DNA of 51,772 nucleotides, taken from the NCBI GenBank assembly GCA_046294625.1, contig JBKBKN010000022.1, positions 1-51,772 of the forward strand, read 5' to 3'. Numbering within the stretch: position 1 is the first letter of the stretch; each line of letters starts with the position of its first letter. Below, piece after piece: positions 8,725 through 19,915 of this stretch. The DNA is from JBKBKN01 sp046294625 (lineage in GTDB: Bacteria; Bacteroidota; Bacteroidia; M30B66). The notes below the pieces were generated by a model, which worked only from the letters and a program-made list of their open reading frames with translations, was not told the origin of the DNA and did not search any database. Both the position numbers and the translations under genes were made by a program.

Positions 8725-9645
8725 TTATCGTTTTAGCCATTTAAGATACCATGGCAAATTATTGATTTTCAAATGTAGGTAGTTTGCTTCACTTGCACCA
8801 AAACCTTTATAGAAAAGCGCAAGCTGCTGATTATCTGATCCTTCAAAATCAAATAATTGTCCTGCCGGAAGTCGTGTGAGATAATTGTCTAGCAATAAAT
8901 GCATGGCAGATTTACTTTTTCCTTGTTCGGTGCTCGCTGTGACTATTAAAATATGTCGATTAAAAGCTTCAAAAACCACCACCCCTGCTAAAAATTCATC
9001 CTGAGAATTTACCGCTTCAAAAGCATGAACTTTCCTATGTGGGATATCAGCTTTACAAAGTTTGTCGAATACCTGCAACCAATTCCGATTAATGTTTTTG
9101 ATTTTTCGACCACGATTCTCGGCAAATATTTCTGCTACTTTCATCGGCTCTGTTTGCTTAATCAATAAACGCTCATTCAAGGCTTTTTTAATGTTCCTGT
9201 TCGTGTTGGTGTTATATAATTTCTGTTTATCGCGATGATAATTAGCATCGATTGAGAGTACAAGATTTCTCCGAATATTAGCTGCAATGCGCACATTGAG
9301 CAGTTTATTATTTGCGTGATTGAATTGGTATTCGATTAATTTGATATCCTTCGGTAGGGCTGAAATAAATGATAAAATAATTTCTTCAGTTGGCTGCTCA
9401 GGACCAAAAATACCTAATTGTTGCACAAACAAAGGCGTAGGTAAATAGCTGATGCCTAACTTACGCTTCACAGTAAGTGGCATTATCCATTGCCAATCTT
9501 CACTTATCAAAGCTTCCCAGCTATGATTGCAAACTATATCCAAATAACCGCTAGTAGCATACACAATACTATTGGAAGCAGACGAAAGTGCCTGATCCCA
9601 TTTGTCTTTATCTATTTCACGATATTTCAGATGTTTAATTATCAA
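8725..9645 (-). CDS. FemAB/GNAT-like acetyltransferase (BioF2-like)
   Basis: The 306-residue protein looks like the GNAT-fold proteins found in Bacteroidota polysaccharide clusters. It has an N-terminal half with a 'VYATSGYLDIVCNHSWEALI' start and a C-terminal GNAT half containing 'LIVTASTEQGKSKSAMHLLLDNYLTRL', which suits an acyl-CoA or aminoacyl-tRNA binding loop, and 'FDFEGSDNQQLALFYKGFGA'. The substrate is unknown; acylation of an amino sugar is plausible from context. The only usable start is TTG at 9645, whose TTGA overlaps the TGA of the polysaccharide deacetylase gene, so translation is probably coupled. Confidence 0.6.
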   Translation of the reverse strand: MIIKHLKYREIDKDKWDQALSSASNSIVYATSGYLDIVCNHSWEALISEDWQWIMPLTVKRKLGISYLPTPLFVQQLGIFGPEQPTEEIILSFISALPKDIKLIEYQFNHANNKLLNVRIAANIRRNLVLSIDANYHRDKQKLYNTNTNRNIKKALNERLLIKQTEPMKVAEIFAENRGRKIKNINRNWLQVFDKLCKADIPHRKVHAFEAVNSQDEFLAGVVVFEAFNRHILIVTASTEQGKSKSAMHLLLDNYLTRLPAGQLFDFEGSDNQQLALFYKGFGASEANYLHLKINNLPWYLKWLKR

Positions 9646-10955
9646 TGGTTTTCTCTAAGTGCTTCTTTAGTGATATCTTCATAAATCTTTTGCCACCCCT
9701 TCCACCGCTGATTTTCCGCAAAAGTTTCATTGTGCCAAAGTGTAACAAATGTTCCGGCTACCTTTCTAGCTTCTTCAATAAAAGGTTTTACAGATTTCAA
9801 AACTTTTTCATTCGGAAGATTGAGATAATCCTTGAGCGTGCCATCCATCACTGCAAAAGGATGAATTTTGAGCGAAGTTTCTGTTTCCAAATCGAGATCG
9901 TAGAAAAAGAAAGGGGTGCAAGTACTTGCTCTATAGCCCAATTGCGATGGGTAGCCCATTGTGTAATCGTCGGTTATGTCTGCATCAATCAATCGTTGAT
10001 AGGTCTCCGGAAGTGAAAGCTTCAAAAAATGTTGACGGCTTTTCTTTATTTCTCGGTGAAGAATAATAGATAATCTGCTGATTTCCTTAAGCATTTTTGA
10101 AGGTTGCTTATTTGATGCATAGGATGGATGAATACCGATTTCAGCATAATCTGCCAAAAACTTAATCAATGATTGCAGGTTTTTGTTGGTCGCAGCTACA
10201 TTTTTATCATACTGTGCATAGTCTCCCAAAAGAATAAAATAAATAACCTTCAACCTATATTTCTTAATCATTTTTAGTTGATACTCATAAGTATCGTAAG
10301 GGTCTCTTTTCAAATGCAAGGTCACCATCAAGCGCTCTTTGAAGGCAGGAAAGTCCGCCTTAAAAAGATTTTGAAACAATCCGGCAATGATTCGCTCAAA
10401 ACCCTTATTTCTGATTGCATACGCATTGTCAATATCTATTGTTGGTTCATACTTGTAAGTGCGCTTGTGATCTGGTAATTCAGGATATTTTGCTTTCAAA
10501 AAAGCAAAAACTCCCAGTGCATAATAATCTACCACGGGCTTGTCGAGAAAAGCTTCCTGATAGGCCAAACTTTGCTCAGCTATAAATCGCTGATGTTGGT
10601 CTTTGATATGTGGTAAGTATTCTTCATATCTACTCACTAAATAAAAACTTGCTGCAAAAACATCGAATGGAAAATCAGCACTTGCCGGGGCTTTGAAAAA
10701 TGCCTTGATGTTATTCCATGAAAAAGTTCTGATCTCCTGATACTTGATTCCTTTTTCGAAAAGCAAACCCGAGCAATAAATCCATGGTGTTTGATCTATT
10801 CTTCGTTTACTGTAGCAAAGTTTAGGCCCTAAGTAAGTCTGATAATCTTCTAATGAAGTAGTGATGGTATAAGGCAACTGCAGCATATCTGAAAAAATCA
10901 GTTTAAATGCATATTTGCTTCGCGATGTAATCTGATGGCAGTAGATAAGCAACAT
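9642..10955 (-). CDS. polysaccharide deacetylase family protein
   Basis: The 437-residue protein matches the Bacteroidota deacetylase family. It has an N-terminal DUF7033-like segment ('WIYCSGLLFEKG', 'DVFAASFYLVSRYEEYLP'). The metal-binding-type motifs of the NodB fold follow: 'PTIDIDNAY' (Asp-x-Asp), 'EIGIHPSYAS' (His-Pro-Ser) and the C-terminal 'FVTLWHNETF'. It probably de-N- or de-O-acetylates a glycan or glycolipid in surface-polysaccharide assembly. I start at ATG 10955; a TTG at 10964 would add three residues and almost touch wecB. It lies directly downstream of wecB and is coupled to the acetyltransferase by a 4-base overlap. Confidence 0.8.
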   Translation of the reverse strand: MLLIYCHQITSRSKYAFKLIFSDMLQLPYTITTSLEDYQTYLGPKLCYSKRRIDQTPWIYCSGLLFEKGIKYQEIRTFSWNNIKAFFKAPASADFPFDVFAASFYLVSRYEEYLPHIKDQHQRFIAEQSLAYQEAFLDKPVVDYYALGVFAFLKAKYPELPDHKRTYKYEPTIDIDNAYAIRNKGFERIIAGLFQNLFKADFPAFKERLMVTLHLKRDPYDTYEYQLKMIKKYRLKVIYFILLGDYAQYDKNVAATNKNLQSLIKFLADYAEIGIHPSYASNKQPSKMLKEISRLSIILHREIKKSRQHFLKLSLPETYQRLIDADITDDYTMGYPSQLGYRASTCTPFFFYDLDLETETSLKIHPFAVMDGTLKDYLNLPNEKVLKSVKPFIEEARKVAGTFVTLWHNETFAENQRWKGWQKIYEDITKEALRENH

Positions 10956-10965
10956 TGCCTGCAAT

Positions 10966-12114
10966 TTAGGACTTTGCAGTTTGCTCCACCATAATGTTTA
11001 ACATTTTTTCGGCTGCTTTACCATCGCCATAAAGTGGATCAAAATTCAGATCAGTCGCATTACTTAGCTTTTCAAATGCAGAGTGTATCTTCTCCGGGTC
11101 GGCATCTGCTATCATGGCAGTTCCACTATGCAACAATTCTACCCATTCCGTTTCGGGGCGAAGTATGATGCAAGGTTTTTTGAAAAAATAAGCTTCCTTT
11201 TGCACTCCGCCGGAATCAGTCATGATGATTGATGCATTCTTCTCAAGCATAATCATATCCAGAAAAGATGCAGGAGGAATGAGTTTAATAAGCTTGCTTT
11301 GGGATAATTGCTGTTGATTGCCTGAAGTCAAATTTACTTCCATCATTTTTCGGGTGCGGGGGTGCAGGGGTAAAACAAGTTCTACTCCTTTCTCTTCCGT
11401 GATTTCAATAAATGTCTTGATCAAAGCATTCAAATGAACAGGATTATCGGTGTTGGAATCGCGGTGAATGGTCGCCAAAACGAACTTCTCTTTGTATAAT
11501 TCATTATCATCAAGAATACGTGAGCGCTGCGCAGCTACCTCGGCATAATACAAACTATTGTCATACATCAGATCTCCGGTAAGAAACACACCCGGTTTGT
11601 CGGCTGAGTAAGGTCCTTTAAATTCAGTATCAAAGCCTTCATGCTTGAGGTTTTCAACGCCTGTTTGGGTGGGCACAAACAGAAGCGTGGATAAATGGTC
11701 TGCCACAATGCGATTTACTTCTTCCGGCATCGATTTGTTGAATGAACGTAAACCTGCTTCAATATGCACAATAGGTATGTGAATTTTACTAGCTGCTACG
11801 GCTGCAGCAAGGGTGGAGTTTGTATCGCCGTATATTACCAACCAATGGGGTTTTTGATCGAGCAAAATTTCTTCTATTCCGGAGAGCATAGCGGCTGTTT
11901 GTTTGCCATGCGACCCCGAACCAACATTAAGATTGATAGCTGGCGGAGCAATACCCAATTCATCAATAAACACTTGCGACATGTTGTGATCGTAGTGTTG
12001 TCCGGTGTGGACGATGGTTTCATTTACCTGTCCATGCCTTGAAGCCACAGACCTGCTAATGGCTGCCGCTTTGATGATTTGTGGTCTTGCACCTATGATG
12101 GTGATGATGTTCAT
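10966..12114 (-). CDS. wecB: non-hydrolysing UDP-N-acetylglucosamine 2-epimerase
   Basis: It interconverts UDP-GlcNAc and UDP-ManNAc, a precursor step for surface polysaccharides. The family landmarks are present: N-terminal IIGARPQIIKAAAISR, HTGQHYD, HIEAGLRSFNKSMPEEVNR, TIHRDSNTDNP and the C-terminal MTDSGGVQKEAYFFKKPCIILRPETEW. The length (382 aa) is normal. It heads the minus-strand cluster wecB-deacetylase-acetyltransferase-upp-M61. About 100 bases separate it from the upstream methyltransferase, so a promoter there is possible, but I see no perfect TAnnTTTG box. Confidence 0.95.
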   Translation of the reverse strand: MNIITIIGARPQIIKAAAISRSVASRHGQVNETIVHTGQHYDHNMSQVFIDELGIAPPAINLNVGSGSHGKQTAAMLSGIEEILLDQKPHWLVIYGDTNSTLAAAVAASKIHIPIVHIEAGLRSFNKSMPEEVNRIVADHLSTLLFVPTQTGVENLKHEGFDTEFKGPYSADKPGVFLTGDLMYDNSLYYAEVAAQRSRILDDNELYKEKFVLATIHRDSNTDNPVHLNALIKTFIEITEEKGVELVLPLHPRTRKMMEVNLTSGNQQQLSQSKLIKLIPPASFLDMIMLEKNASIIMTDSGGVQKEAYFFKKPCIILRPETEWVELLHSGTAMIADADPEKIHSAFEKLSNATDLNFDPLYGDGKAAEKMLNIMVEQTAKS

Positions 12115-12215
12115 GTTTTTGTACGCTTAATCTTTTAGGGAAAATAATTTCGTGAATGTGGAGCTGCTATTGAATTCTGCGCGGTTTTCAATGTTTTTAA
12201 TTTAATTAAAGCGGA

Positions 12216-12995
12216 TTAAGACTGCTTTTTATGGCAAATAAAAAACACGCTGCTCGAGTAGCGGCTGTTTTTCCTTAGTTTGAAATACTGCAGCATGTCT
12301 GGGTAGGGATAGAAAGCTGGAGTGATAGTTTCTACCACATCAAACTGTTGCGATACTATTTTTTTCCAATTCTTTATCCTGTAATGTTTCAGGTCATAAA
12401 AGATGGTTTTATCTGAAGATGAATGAGAGATTGGTACGAAGATTTGCCAAAATTTGACTTTGCCGGTTTTAATAAAAGGGGAGAAAAAGAAATTGACAAT
12501 TTTCTGATGCGTGGTGAAAACGTATTGGCTAAACATGTTTAGCATAGCCATAGCAGCTGTAGGCATACCAATGATTAGAACACCGTCATCCTTAAGTACT
12601 CTTTTCATTTCTGCAAGTGACTGTTGCTCATCCTGCACATGCTCTAAAACATGCGACGAATAAACAGTGTCAAACATTTTGTCTTGAAAAGGAATGGCTT
12701 CTGCGGTGGCTTGAAGAATATTATCTACATCAATATTGAAGCCTGATCCTTCACGTCCCACACCATGACCTTTGGGATCCGGGTCTATGCCATAAACTTC
12801 TATGCCACCATCATCTTTGGCTTTCTGCATGGAATAGCCTGCACCACAACCTACATCCAAAAATTTTCCCTTCCTGAGAAAAGGTGCAATAGCTTCCCAT
12901 TCCGTGTCGCGAACAATCTTCTGATAATGATTCTGTCGCTCTTTACTCAGGAAACCCCAATAGTAAATTTTTAGCAGCGTGGCTTTAAATCCCAT
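12216..12995 (-). CDS. class I SAM-dependent methyltransferase
   Basis: The Rossmann-fold methyltransferase motifs are clear: FLDVGCGAGYSMQKA (motif I), EVYGIDPDPKG (motif II acid), DTVYSSHVLEHV (motif IV) and LKDDGVLIIGMP (motif V). This is the Methyltransf_11 type found in glycan and quinone clusters; the substrate is unknown. I start at ATG 12995 (MGFKATLLKIYYWG). The longer frame starting at 13031 would begin in the loop of a strong terminator hairpin and adds MTTNPAVFLNIA, which is unlikely to be translated. It is possibly part of the adjacent surface-glycan unit. Confidence 0.82.
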   Translation of the reverse strand: MGFKATLLKIYYWGFLSKERQNHYQKIVRDTEWEAIAPFLRKGKFLDVGCGAGYSMQKAKDDGGIEVYGIDPDPKGHGVGREGSGFNIDVDNILQATAEAIPFQDKMFDTVYSSHVLEHVQDEQQSLAEMKRVLKDDGVLIIGMPTAAMAMLNMFSQYVFTTHQKIVNFFFSPFIKTGKVKFWQIFVPISHSSSDKTIFYDLKHYRIKNWKKIVSQQFDVVETITPAFYPYPDMLQYFKLRKNSRYSSSVFFICHKKQS

Positions 12996-13004
12996 GGCAA
13001 TATT

Positions 13005-13043
13005 TAAAAAAACAGCCGGATTAGTTGTCATAATCCGGCTGTT
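13005..13043 (-). terminator. intrinsic terminator of aconitase
   Basis: A perfect 13-bp inverted repeat (13011-13023 and 13031-13043, stem core AGCCGGATTA) with a 7-base loop. Read on the minus strand it is followed by a T-run (13012-13006). It lies 17 bases after the aconitase stop. Confidence 0.85.
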
Positions 13044-13059
13044 GTGTCTGTTAAGTTAA

Positions 13060-15327
<2,268 letters not shown>

Positions 15328-15364
15328 AGGATATATTTTTATTGATTTTCAATTTTAAGGTACG

Positions 15365-15372
15365 CAAAAATA
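15365..15372 (-). promoter_or_regulatory. -7 box of the aconitase promoter
   Basis: TATTTTTG on the minus strand matches TAnnTTTG, 37 bases before the acn ATG. No convincing TTG -33 element is seen, so the call rests on the -7 box and position. Confidence 0.45.
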
Positions 15373-15387
15373 AGAATATCAGCGAAG

Positions 15388-16203
15388 TTAAGCTCCCTTT
15401 TTGTCATCTTTTGATATTTGCTCGCTGATCATGTCCTGAAGCTTGTCAATCTTGGCTTCGAGACGACTTACATGCCCTTCCAATTCACTGGTATTGTCGC
15501 TTACCATCGCATCCACAAAAATGGAATTGACCAAAGAAAGTCCAATAACCCCTCCAGACAAGAGAATAGCGATAAAGAAGGTTTTTATGAAAAAAGCAGC
15601 TATTTCAGAAGCATTTTCTGCCAAGGCATCAGGAATTTCGTACCAGCCTTCAACCGTAAATATTTTAAATATGGAATAGAAAGAAATCAAAGGATTGCCA
15701 AAAAATTCCGGCGCCCTTTCTTTGAACAGATAATTGGCAAATAAGGCTACTACAAGATTAAAAACGAAAAAAGCAAAAAATATCAGCACGGAAGCCTTCA
15801 CCGCCCGCCGCACACCAAGAATCAAATGGTCAATATTGGGGACAAACTTCAGGAATCGGAAAAACTTAAAAACCCTTAATAATCTCAAGCTGAAAAGTAT
15901 TCCGACATCGAAGGCTGTAACATGGGTAAGCAATAAAATCAAAGACGGTGCACTCACGAGCACAAGAAAAAAATCCAATCTGTTCCATCCCGATTTGAAA
16001 TAGGTTTGAGTCCCAAAGTGCTTCAGCTTGACAAACATTTCGATGATGAACAACACGGAGATGAAACTATCAATCATGAATGCTAGGGTCATCCAATCAT
16101 GTGGAATGTCATTGAAGCCCTGAATCACTATCGTGATGGCATTCACGATAATGAGCATGAGAATATTATATTCGTTTAGAAAAAGCTCTTTGAGTGTTTT
16201 CAT
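15388..16203 (-). CDS. single-domain voltage-gated cation channel (BacNaV/CaV-like)
   Basis: From ATG 16203 the 271-residue protein has six hydrophobic segments in the order S1-S6. S4 carries basic residues at every third position (Arg-Arg-Lys-Arg-Lys, in SLRLLRVFKFFRFLKF), as a voltage sensor should. The pore helix ends in the filter Thr-Val-Glu-Gly-Trp (about 183-187). A C-terminal coiled coil (ELEGHVSRLEAKIDKLQDMISEQI) would hold a tetramer. NaChBac-type sodium channels have T-L-E-S-W; Gly in place of Ser is the feature reported for the calcium-selective prokaryotic channel CavMr. A TTG at 16209 would add two residues. The gene appears to stand alone between acn and a bidirectional terminator. 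Confidence 0.88.
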   Translation of the reverse strand: MKTLKELFLNEYNILMLIIVNAITIVIQGFNDIPHDWMTLAFMIDSFISVLFIIEMFVKLKHFGTQTYFKSGWNRLDFFLVLVSAPSLILLLTHVTAFDVGILFSLRLLRVFKFFRFLKFVPNIDHLILGVRRAVKASVLIFFAFFVFNLVVALFANYLFKERAPEFFGNPLISFYSIFKIFTVEGWYEIPDALAENASEIAAFFIKTFFIAILLSGGVIGLSLVNSIFVDAMVSDNTSELEGHVSRLEAKIDKLQDMISEQISKDDKKGA

Positions 16204-16275
16204 AGTCAAGGCAAAGGTAATGCCCTAGGATTTGCTGTGATTAAATTGAGCATAAAAATGTAGTTAATGGCGGAT

Positions 16276-16315
16276 AAAAAAAAAGCACGGATTCTCCGTG
16301 CCTCAGTTTTTTTTT
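16276..16315. terminator. bidirectional terminator hairpin
   Basis: A perfect 7-bp stem GCACGGA/TCCGTGC (16285-16291, 16295-16301) with a 3-base loop. A run of nine A lies on the left (16276-16284) and nine T on the right (16307-16315), so it can act on both strands. On the minus strand it ends the small acidic-protein gene at 16329. Confidence 0.85.
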
Positions 16316-16328
16316 GAAAAATGTGCCT

Positions 16329-16550
16329 TTAATATTCGTCTTCGTTAAAAAAGAAATCTTCTTTTGTAGGATAGTCGGGCCAAATTTCGTCAATGCTTTC
16401 ATAGGCTTCGCCTTCGTCTTCAATTTCCTGAAGATTCTCAATTACTTCCAAAGGAGCACCGGAACGTATCGCAAAATCGATCAATTCGTCCTTGGTGGCA
16501 GGCCAGGGCGCATCTTCAAGATAGGATGCCAATTCTAATGTCCAGTACAT
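16329..16550 (-). CDS. DUF2795-family small acidic protein
   Basis: The 73-residue product (MYWTLELASYLEDAPWPATKDELIDFAIRSG...) matches the small family found across Bacteroidota, with the core 'WPATKDELIDFA..G.P.EVI.NL'. It ends in an acidic Glu/Asp/Phe tail. Cytoplasmic; function unknown, sometimes suggested as nucleic-acid or ribosome associated, but nothing here shows that. It has its own terminator and a 123-base upstream region without a clear promoter box. Confidence 0.8.
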   Translation of the reverse strand: MYWTLELASYLEDAPWPATKDELIDFAIRSGAPLEVIENLQEIEDEGEAYESIDEIWPDYPTKEDFFFNEDEY

Positions 16551-16673
16551 AGTTCCAACGTTTTAGATGGTTAACGATAAAATACGCATTTTGTTGAGCA
16601 AAGGTTTTACCTTATCCCTTTCAAAGCGCAAAAATAAAAATTAAAGAGTAGGTGTGACTTTGTTAATAAAAAT

Positions 16674-17225
16674 TTAAAGCTTTGGCTTCCACGGTGTTTC
16701 AACTACTTGAAAATCGTAGCTGAATTTGCGCGATAAAACAAACAAATAATCACTCAGTCGGTTGAGGTAAGCCAACACCTCCTTTTCTACTCTACTGAAT
16801 TCACTTAGGTGAACCACATTACGCTCAGCCCTTCTACACACACATCTTGCCACGTGACAAATGGAGACAGCCTGATGTCCGCCTGGAAGCACAAAGTTGC
16901 GCATCTCGGGCAGGTGTTCATTCATACGATCAATAGCTTGCTCGAGTTTTTCGGCATCTGCTTTTGAAATTTCAGGTAATTTGATTTTTTCTTTGCCGGG
17001 TTCCAGGGCCAAATGTGAGCCAATAGTAAATAAGGTTTCCTGAATTTGTATAACTTCATTTTTAATCTCTGAATGTACTTCAGGCTGATCGCGCAAGAGT
17101 CCGAGAAAAGAGTTCAACTCATCCACGGTGCCATAAGCTTCGATCCGAAGATGGTGTTTTGGCACTCTTTGGCCGCCCAAAAGCGATGTTTCTCCACTAT
17201 CCCCTTTTTTTGTATAAATTTTCAT
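16674..17225 (-). CDS. cob(I)alamin adenosyltransferase, PduO type
   Basis: It transfers adenosyl from ATP to cob(I)alamin to make coenzyme B12. The N-terminal ATP-binding signature is read as YTKKGDSGETSLLGGQRVPKHHLRIEAYGTVDELNSFLG, and the second signature CRRAERNVV with a following DYLFVLSR lies in the C-terminal half. The length (183 aa) is normal. I start at ATG 17225; a GTG at 17231 would add two residues. It sits 12 bases after the ABC ATPase gene and is probably co-transcribed. A B12-dependent methylmalonyl-CoA route would fit the carboxylase at 42940-44520. Confidence 0.93.
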   Translation of the reverse strand: MKIYTKKGDSGETSLLGGQRVPKHHLRIEAYGTVDELNSFLGLLRDQPEVHSEIKNEVIQIQETLFTIGSHLALEPGKEKIKLPEISKADAEKLEQAIDRMNEHLPEMRNFVLPGGHQAVSICHVARCVCRRAERNVVHLSEFSRVEKEVLAYLNRLSDYLFVLSRKFSYDFQVVETPWKPKL

Positions 17226-17237
17226 AAGCACTGTCGT

Positions 17238-17963
17238 TTATGCAGTTTCAACCACACGTATATTTTCATTTATCGTGTCGGACTCTATCATTCCATCTTT
17301 TAAACGAATGATGCGGTGCGCATGCTGTGCAATATCTTCTTCATGGGTAACGATGATGATGGTATTGCCCTTACGATGAATGTCCTGCAATAAACCCATA
17401 ATCTCGATAGATGTTTTGGAATCAAGGTTTCCGGTAGGTTCATCGGCAAGTATGATGGATGGATTGTTCACCAATGCTCGGGCAATGGCCACGCGCTGAC
17501 GTTGTCCGCCTGATAGCTCATTGGGCTTGTGTGTTACACGGTCTGCAAGTCCGACCTGCATCAAGGCATCGAGTGCCTGTTCGGTTCTTTCCTTTTTGCT
17601 CATGCCGGCATAAATCAATGGTAAGATCACATTGTCTAGTGCAGTAGCTCTCGGTAATAAATTAAAGGTTTGAAAGATAAAGCCAATTTCATGGTTACGA
17701 ACTTCAGCCAGCTCATTATCCGACATTTTGCTCACATCTTGCCCGTTTAATTCATACGTTCCGCTGGTAGGTGTGTCGAGGCAACCCAAGATATTCATCA
17801 AAGTTGATTTGCCGGAACCTGAAGGTCCCATCAGGGCAACATATTCGTTACGTTGCACATCGAGGTTGATTCCTTTGAGTACTTTGATGATCTCCGCACC
17901 CATTTTGAAATTCCGGACAATATTTCTGATTTTAATTACCTGACTAATCTGTTCCTTGTTCAT
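17238..17963 (-). CDS. ABC transporter ATP-binding protein (MacB/LolD-like)
   Basis: Walker A GPSGSGKST (about 44-52), the Q-loop, the signature LSGGQRQRVAIARAL, Walker B IILADEPTGNLD and the H-loop IIIVTHEED are all intact, so it is an active ATPase of the MacB/LolD/FtsE class. These pair with FtsX-fold permeases that do not move a substrate through a pore but act on the periplasmic side. No permease is adjacent; the only candidate in this window is at 40906-42162, 23 kb away. It lies between yidC (47-base gap) and the PduO gene. Confidence 0.9.
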   Translation of the reverse strand: MNKEQISQVIKIRNIVRNFKMGAEIIKVLKGINLDVQRNEYVALMGPSGSGKSTLMNILGCLDTPTSGTYELNGQDVSKMSDNELAEVRNHEIGFIFQTFNLLPRATALDNVILPLIYAGMSKKERTEQALDALMQVGLADRVTHKPNELSGGQRQRVAIARALVNNPSIILADEPTGNLDSKTSIEIMGLLQDIHRKGNTIIIVTHEEDIAQHAHRIIRLKDGMIESDTINENIRVVETA

Positions 17964-18010
17964 GCCACAAAGCTAATTAAAAGATAACAGCTCTGTTTAC
18001 TGTGGGAGCA

Positions 18011-19897
18011 TTATCGTCTTGGTGGATTGTAGCCACGCTTCTTGGCCATCTCTTCCAATCGCTTCTGAAACTTTGATTGTTTTTGAGCTGTTGGTTTTTT
18101 CTTGTTTTCTGCGATTTTTGCTTTGATTTTATCTTCATCCACCAAGCGCAGGAAAATGGCTTGCTGACCGAAGGTAATCACATTGGCTAAGAAATAATAA
18201 TAGTTAAGACCAGCAGGAAAACTATTGAGTACAAATAGGAAGATGACCGGCATGAGATACATCATCCACTTGAGTTGCGGCATTTGGCTATTGGCTCCCG
18301 AAAGCTGATTGTTCATTCGGGTGTAAATAATGGTGGAAATGGTCATCAATAGCGCAAACAAGCTCACATGTTCTCCATAAAAAGGAATTTTGAAAGGCAG
18401 CTTTATAAGATCGTCGTAAGTAGAAAGGTCATTCGCCCAAAGAAAACTCTCCTGTCGAAGCTCAATAGCTGCAGGGAAAAAGTTAAACATTGCAAACAAA
18501 ACCGGAATCTGAAAGAGCATAGGAAGACATCCGCCTAAAGGATTTACTCCAGCTTTTTTATACAAATTCATCACAGCTTGCTGCTTTTTCAACGGATCTT
18601 CTTTTTCGTACTGTTTATTGATCTCATCAATCTCGGGCTTCAACACACGCATTTTGGCTTGCGATAAATAAGAGCGAAACTGCAGTGGAAATAATATAAG
18701 TTTGATCAATATTGTAAGAATCAGTATGACAATTCCATAATTCAGATTCTGCTCATCAAGCAAGTTAAACACCGGAATAACCAACCATTTGTTTACCCAG
18801 CCAAAAATCCCCCAACCTAATGGAACCTGACTCTCCAAGCTCATTCCCATAGATTTAAGTGTCTTGTAATGATTGGGGCCTAAGTAAAAAGTAAATGGGA
18901 TACTCTGATTGCTCTCCGGGCGATAGGGAATGGTCAGGGAAGCAGAAAGTGATTTGATGTTTCTGTCGCCTTCAGTTCTCCGGGTTTCTAAATCAGCTTC
19001 ATTGTCAAAATTCTGACCCGCAATGAGCACATTGGTAAAATACTGTTGTTTAAATGACACCCATTTTAATCTGTTTTTCAGCACTTCCCGATCAAAACTG
19101 GTTGGCGTGATTTTATCTACTTCATCTTCAGCAAATTTGTAATATATGGTGGTGTTGTTTTGCTCGCCATCGAAGTATTTTTCATGGCGCGGACTGGTGA
19201 TTTGCCAATCGAGCGCGATGCTGGTAGTGTTCTGATCGATGACTTTCTCCAGATTCACAAAATTGATTTCATAAGCAAGGGTATAACCTTCGCCTTGAAA
19301 TCGGTAAACAAATTCGAGATACTGGTTATCGCCGGCATAAGCTCTTAAAGCCAAGGCAGCACTGTCATTCCCGCTTAATTGAAGCGTAGATTGATCTGCC
19401 GTAAAATAAAGCTCATTGGTATTAATCAATCTATTACTTACCGGTAATATGATATTGAATAGGGTGGAGTCTTGGGTGAAAAGTTCAAGTGCTTGCTGAT
19501 CCCATGTTTTGAAGTTTTTTAGTTCTGCATGTGCTATGTATCCACCGCGACTGCTGATATGCAGAATAAGTTCATCCGTTTCTACAGTAAATAACTTTGC
19601 TTCGCCTACACTGCTTGCATAGAACGGGCCAAACTTGCTTTTTGCAGCTTCCAAAACAATAGAGTCTGCATTTTCTAGCGTGTTTAAATCCTTTAGCAAA
19701 CTGCTCATGTCTTTTGCTTCTGCATGAGTATTGTTTAAGGTATCAACTTGAATTTCTCTTTGCTTTTCGACCAGTGCCAGTGAATCTTGCCTACGTTTTG
19801 CTGCTTCGATTTGCTCAGCACTAGGTTTGTTAATTATGGTGTATCCAATAAGTATTATTGCAATTAAGAGTAGCCCAATGACCGAATTTCTATCCAT
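18011..19897 (-). CDS. yidC: membrane protein insertase YidC
   Basis: The 628-residue protein has an N-terminal transmembrane helix (SVIGLLLIAIILIGYTII), a large periplasmic beta domain (about 40-350) and the five-helix insertase core (about 365-600). Core landmarks are NYGIVILILTILIKLILFPLQ, GCLPMLFQIPVLFAMFNFFP, and LFVLNSFPAGLNYYYFLANVITFGQQ. A basic tail (KKRGYNPPRR) may contact ribosomes. I start at ATG 19897; the frame is open from 19918, but the -7 box at 19916-19923 overlaps that extension, so it cannot be in the mRNA. It is probably the first gene of the yidC-ABC-PduO unit. Confidence 0.95.
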   Translation of the reverse strand: MDRNSVIGLLLIAIILIGYTIINKPSAEQIEAAKRRQDSLALVEKQREIQVDTLNNTHAEAKDMSSLLKDLNTLENADSIVLEAAKSKFGPFYASSVGEAKLFTVETDELILHISSRGGYIAHAELKNFKTWDQQALELFTQDSTLFNIILPVSNRLINTNELYFTADQSTLQLSGNDSAALALRAYAGDNQYLEFVYRFQGEGYTLAYEINFVNLEKVIDQNTTSIALDWQITSPRHEKYFDGEQNNTTIYYKFAEDEVDKITPTSFDREVLKNRLKWVSFKQQYFTNVLIAGQNFDNEADLETRRTEGDRNIKSLSASLTIPYRPESNQSIPFTFYLGPNHYKTLKSMGMSLESQVPLGWGIFGWVNKWLVIPVFNLLDEQNLNYGIVILILTILIKLILFPLQFRSYLSQAKMRVLKPEIDEINKQYEKEDPLKKQQAVMNLYKKAGVNPLGGCLPMLFQIPVLFAMFNFFPAAIELRQESFLWANDLSTYDDLIKLPFKIPFYGEHVSLFALLMTISTIIYTRMNNQLSGANSQMPQLKWMMYLMPVIFLFVLNSFPAGLNYYYFLANVITFGQQAIFLRLVDEDKIKAKIAENKKKPTAQKQSKFQKRLEEMAKKRGYNPPRR

Positions 19898-19915
19898 TTT
19901 CAATTTTTGAGGGCG

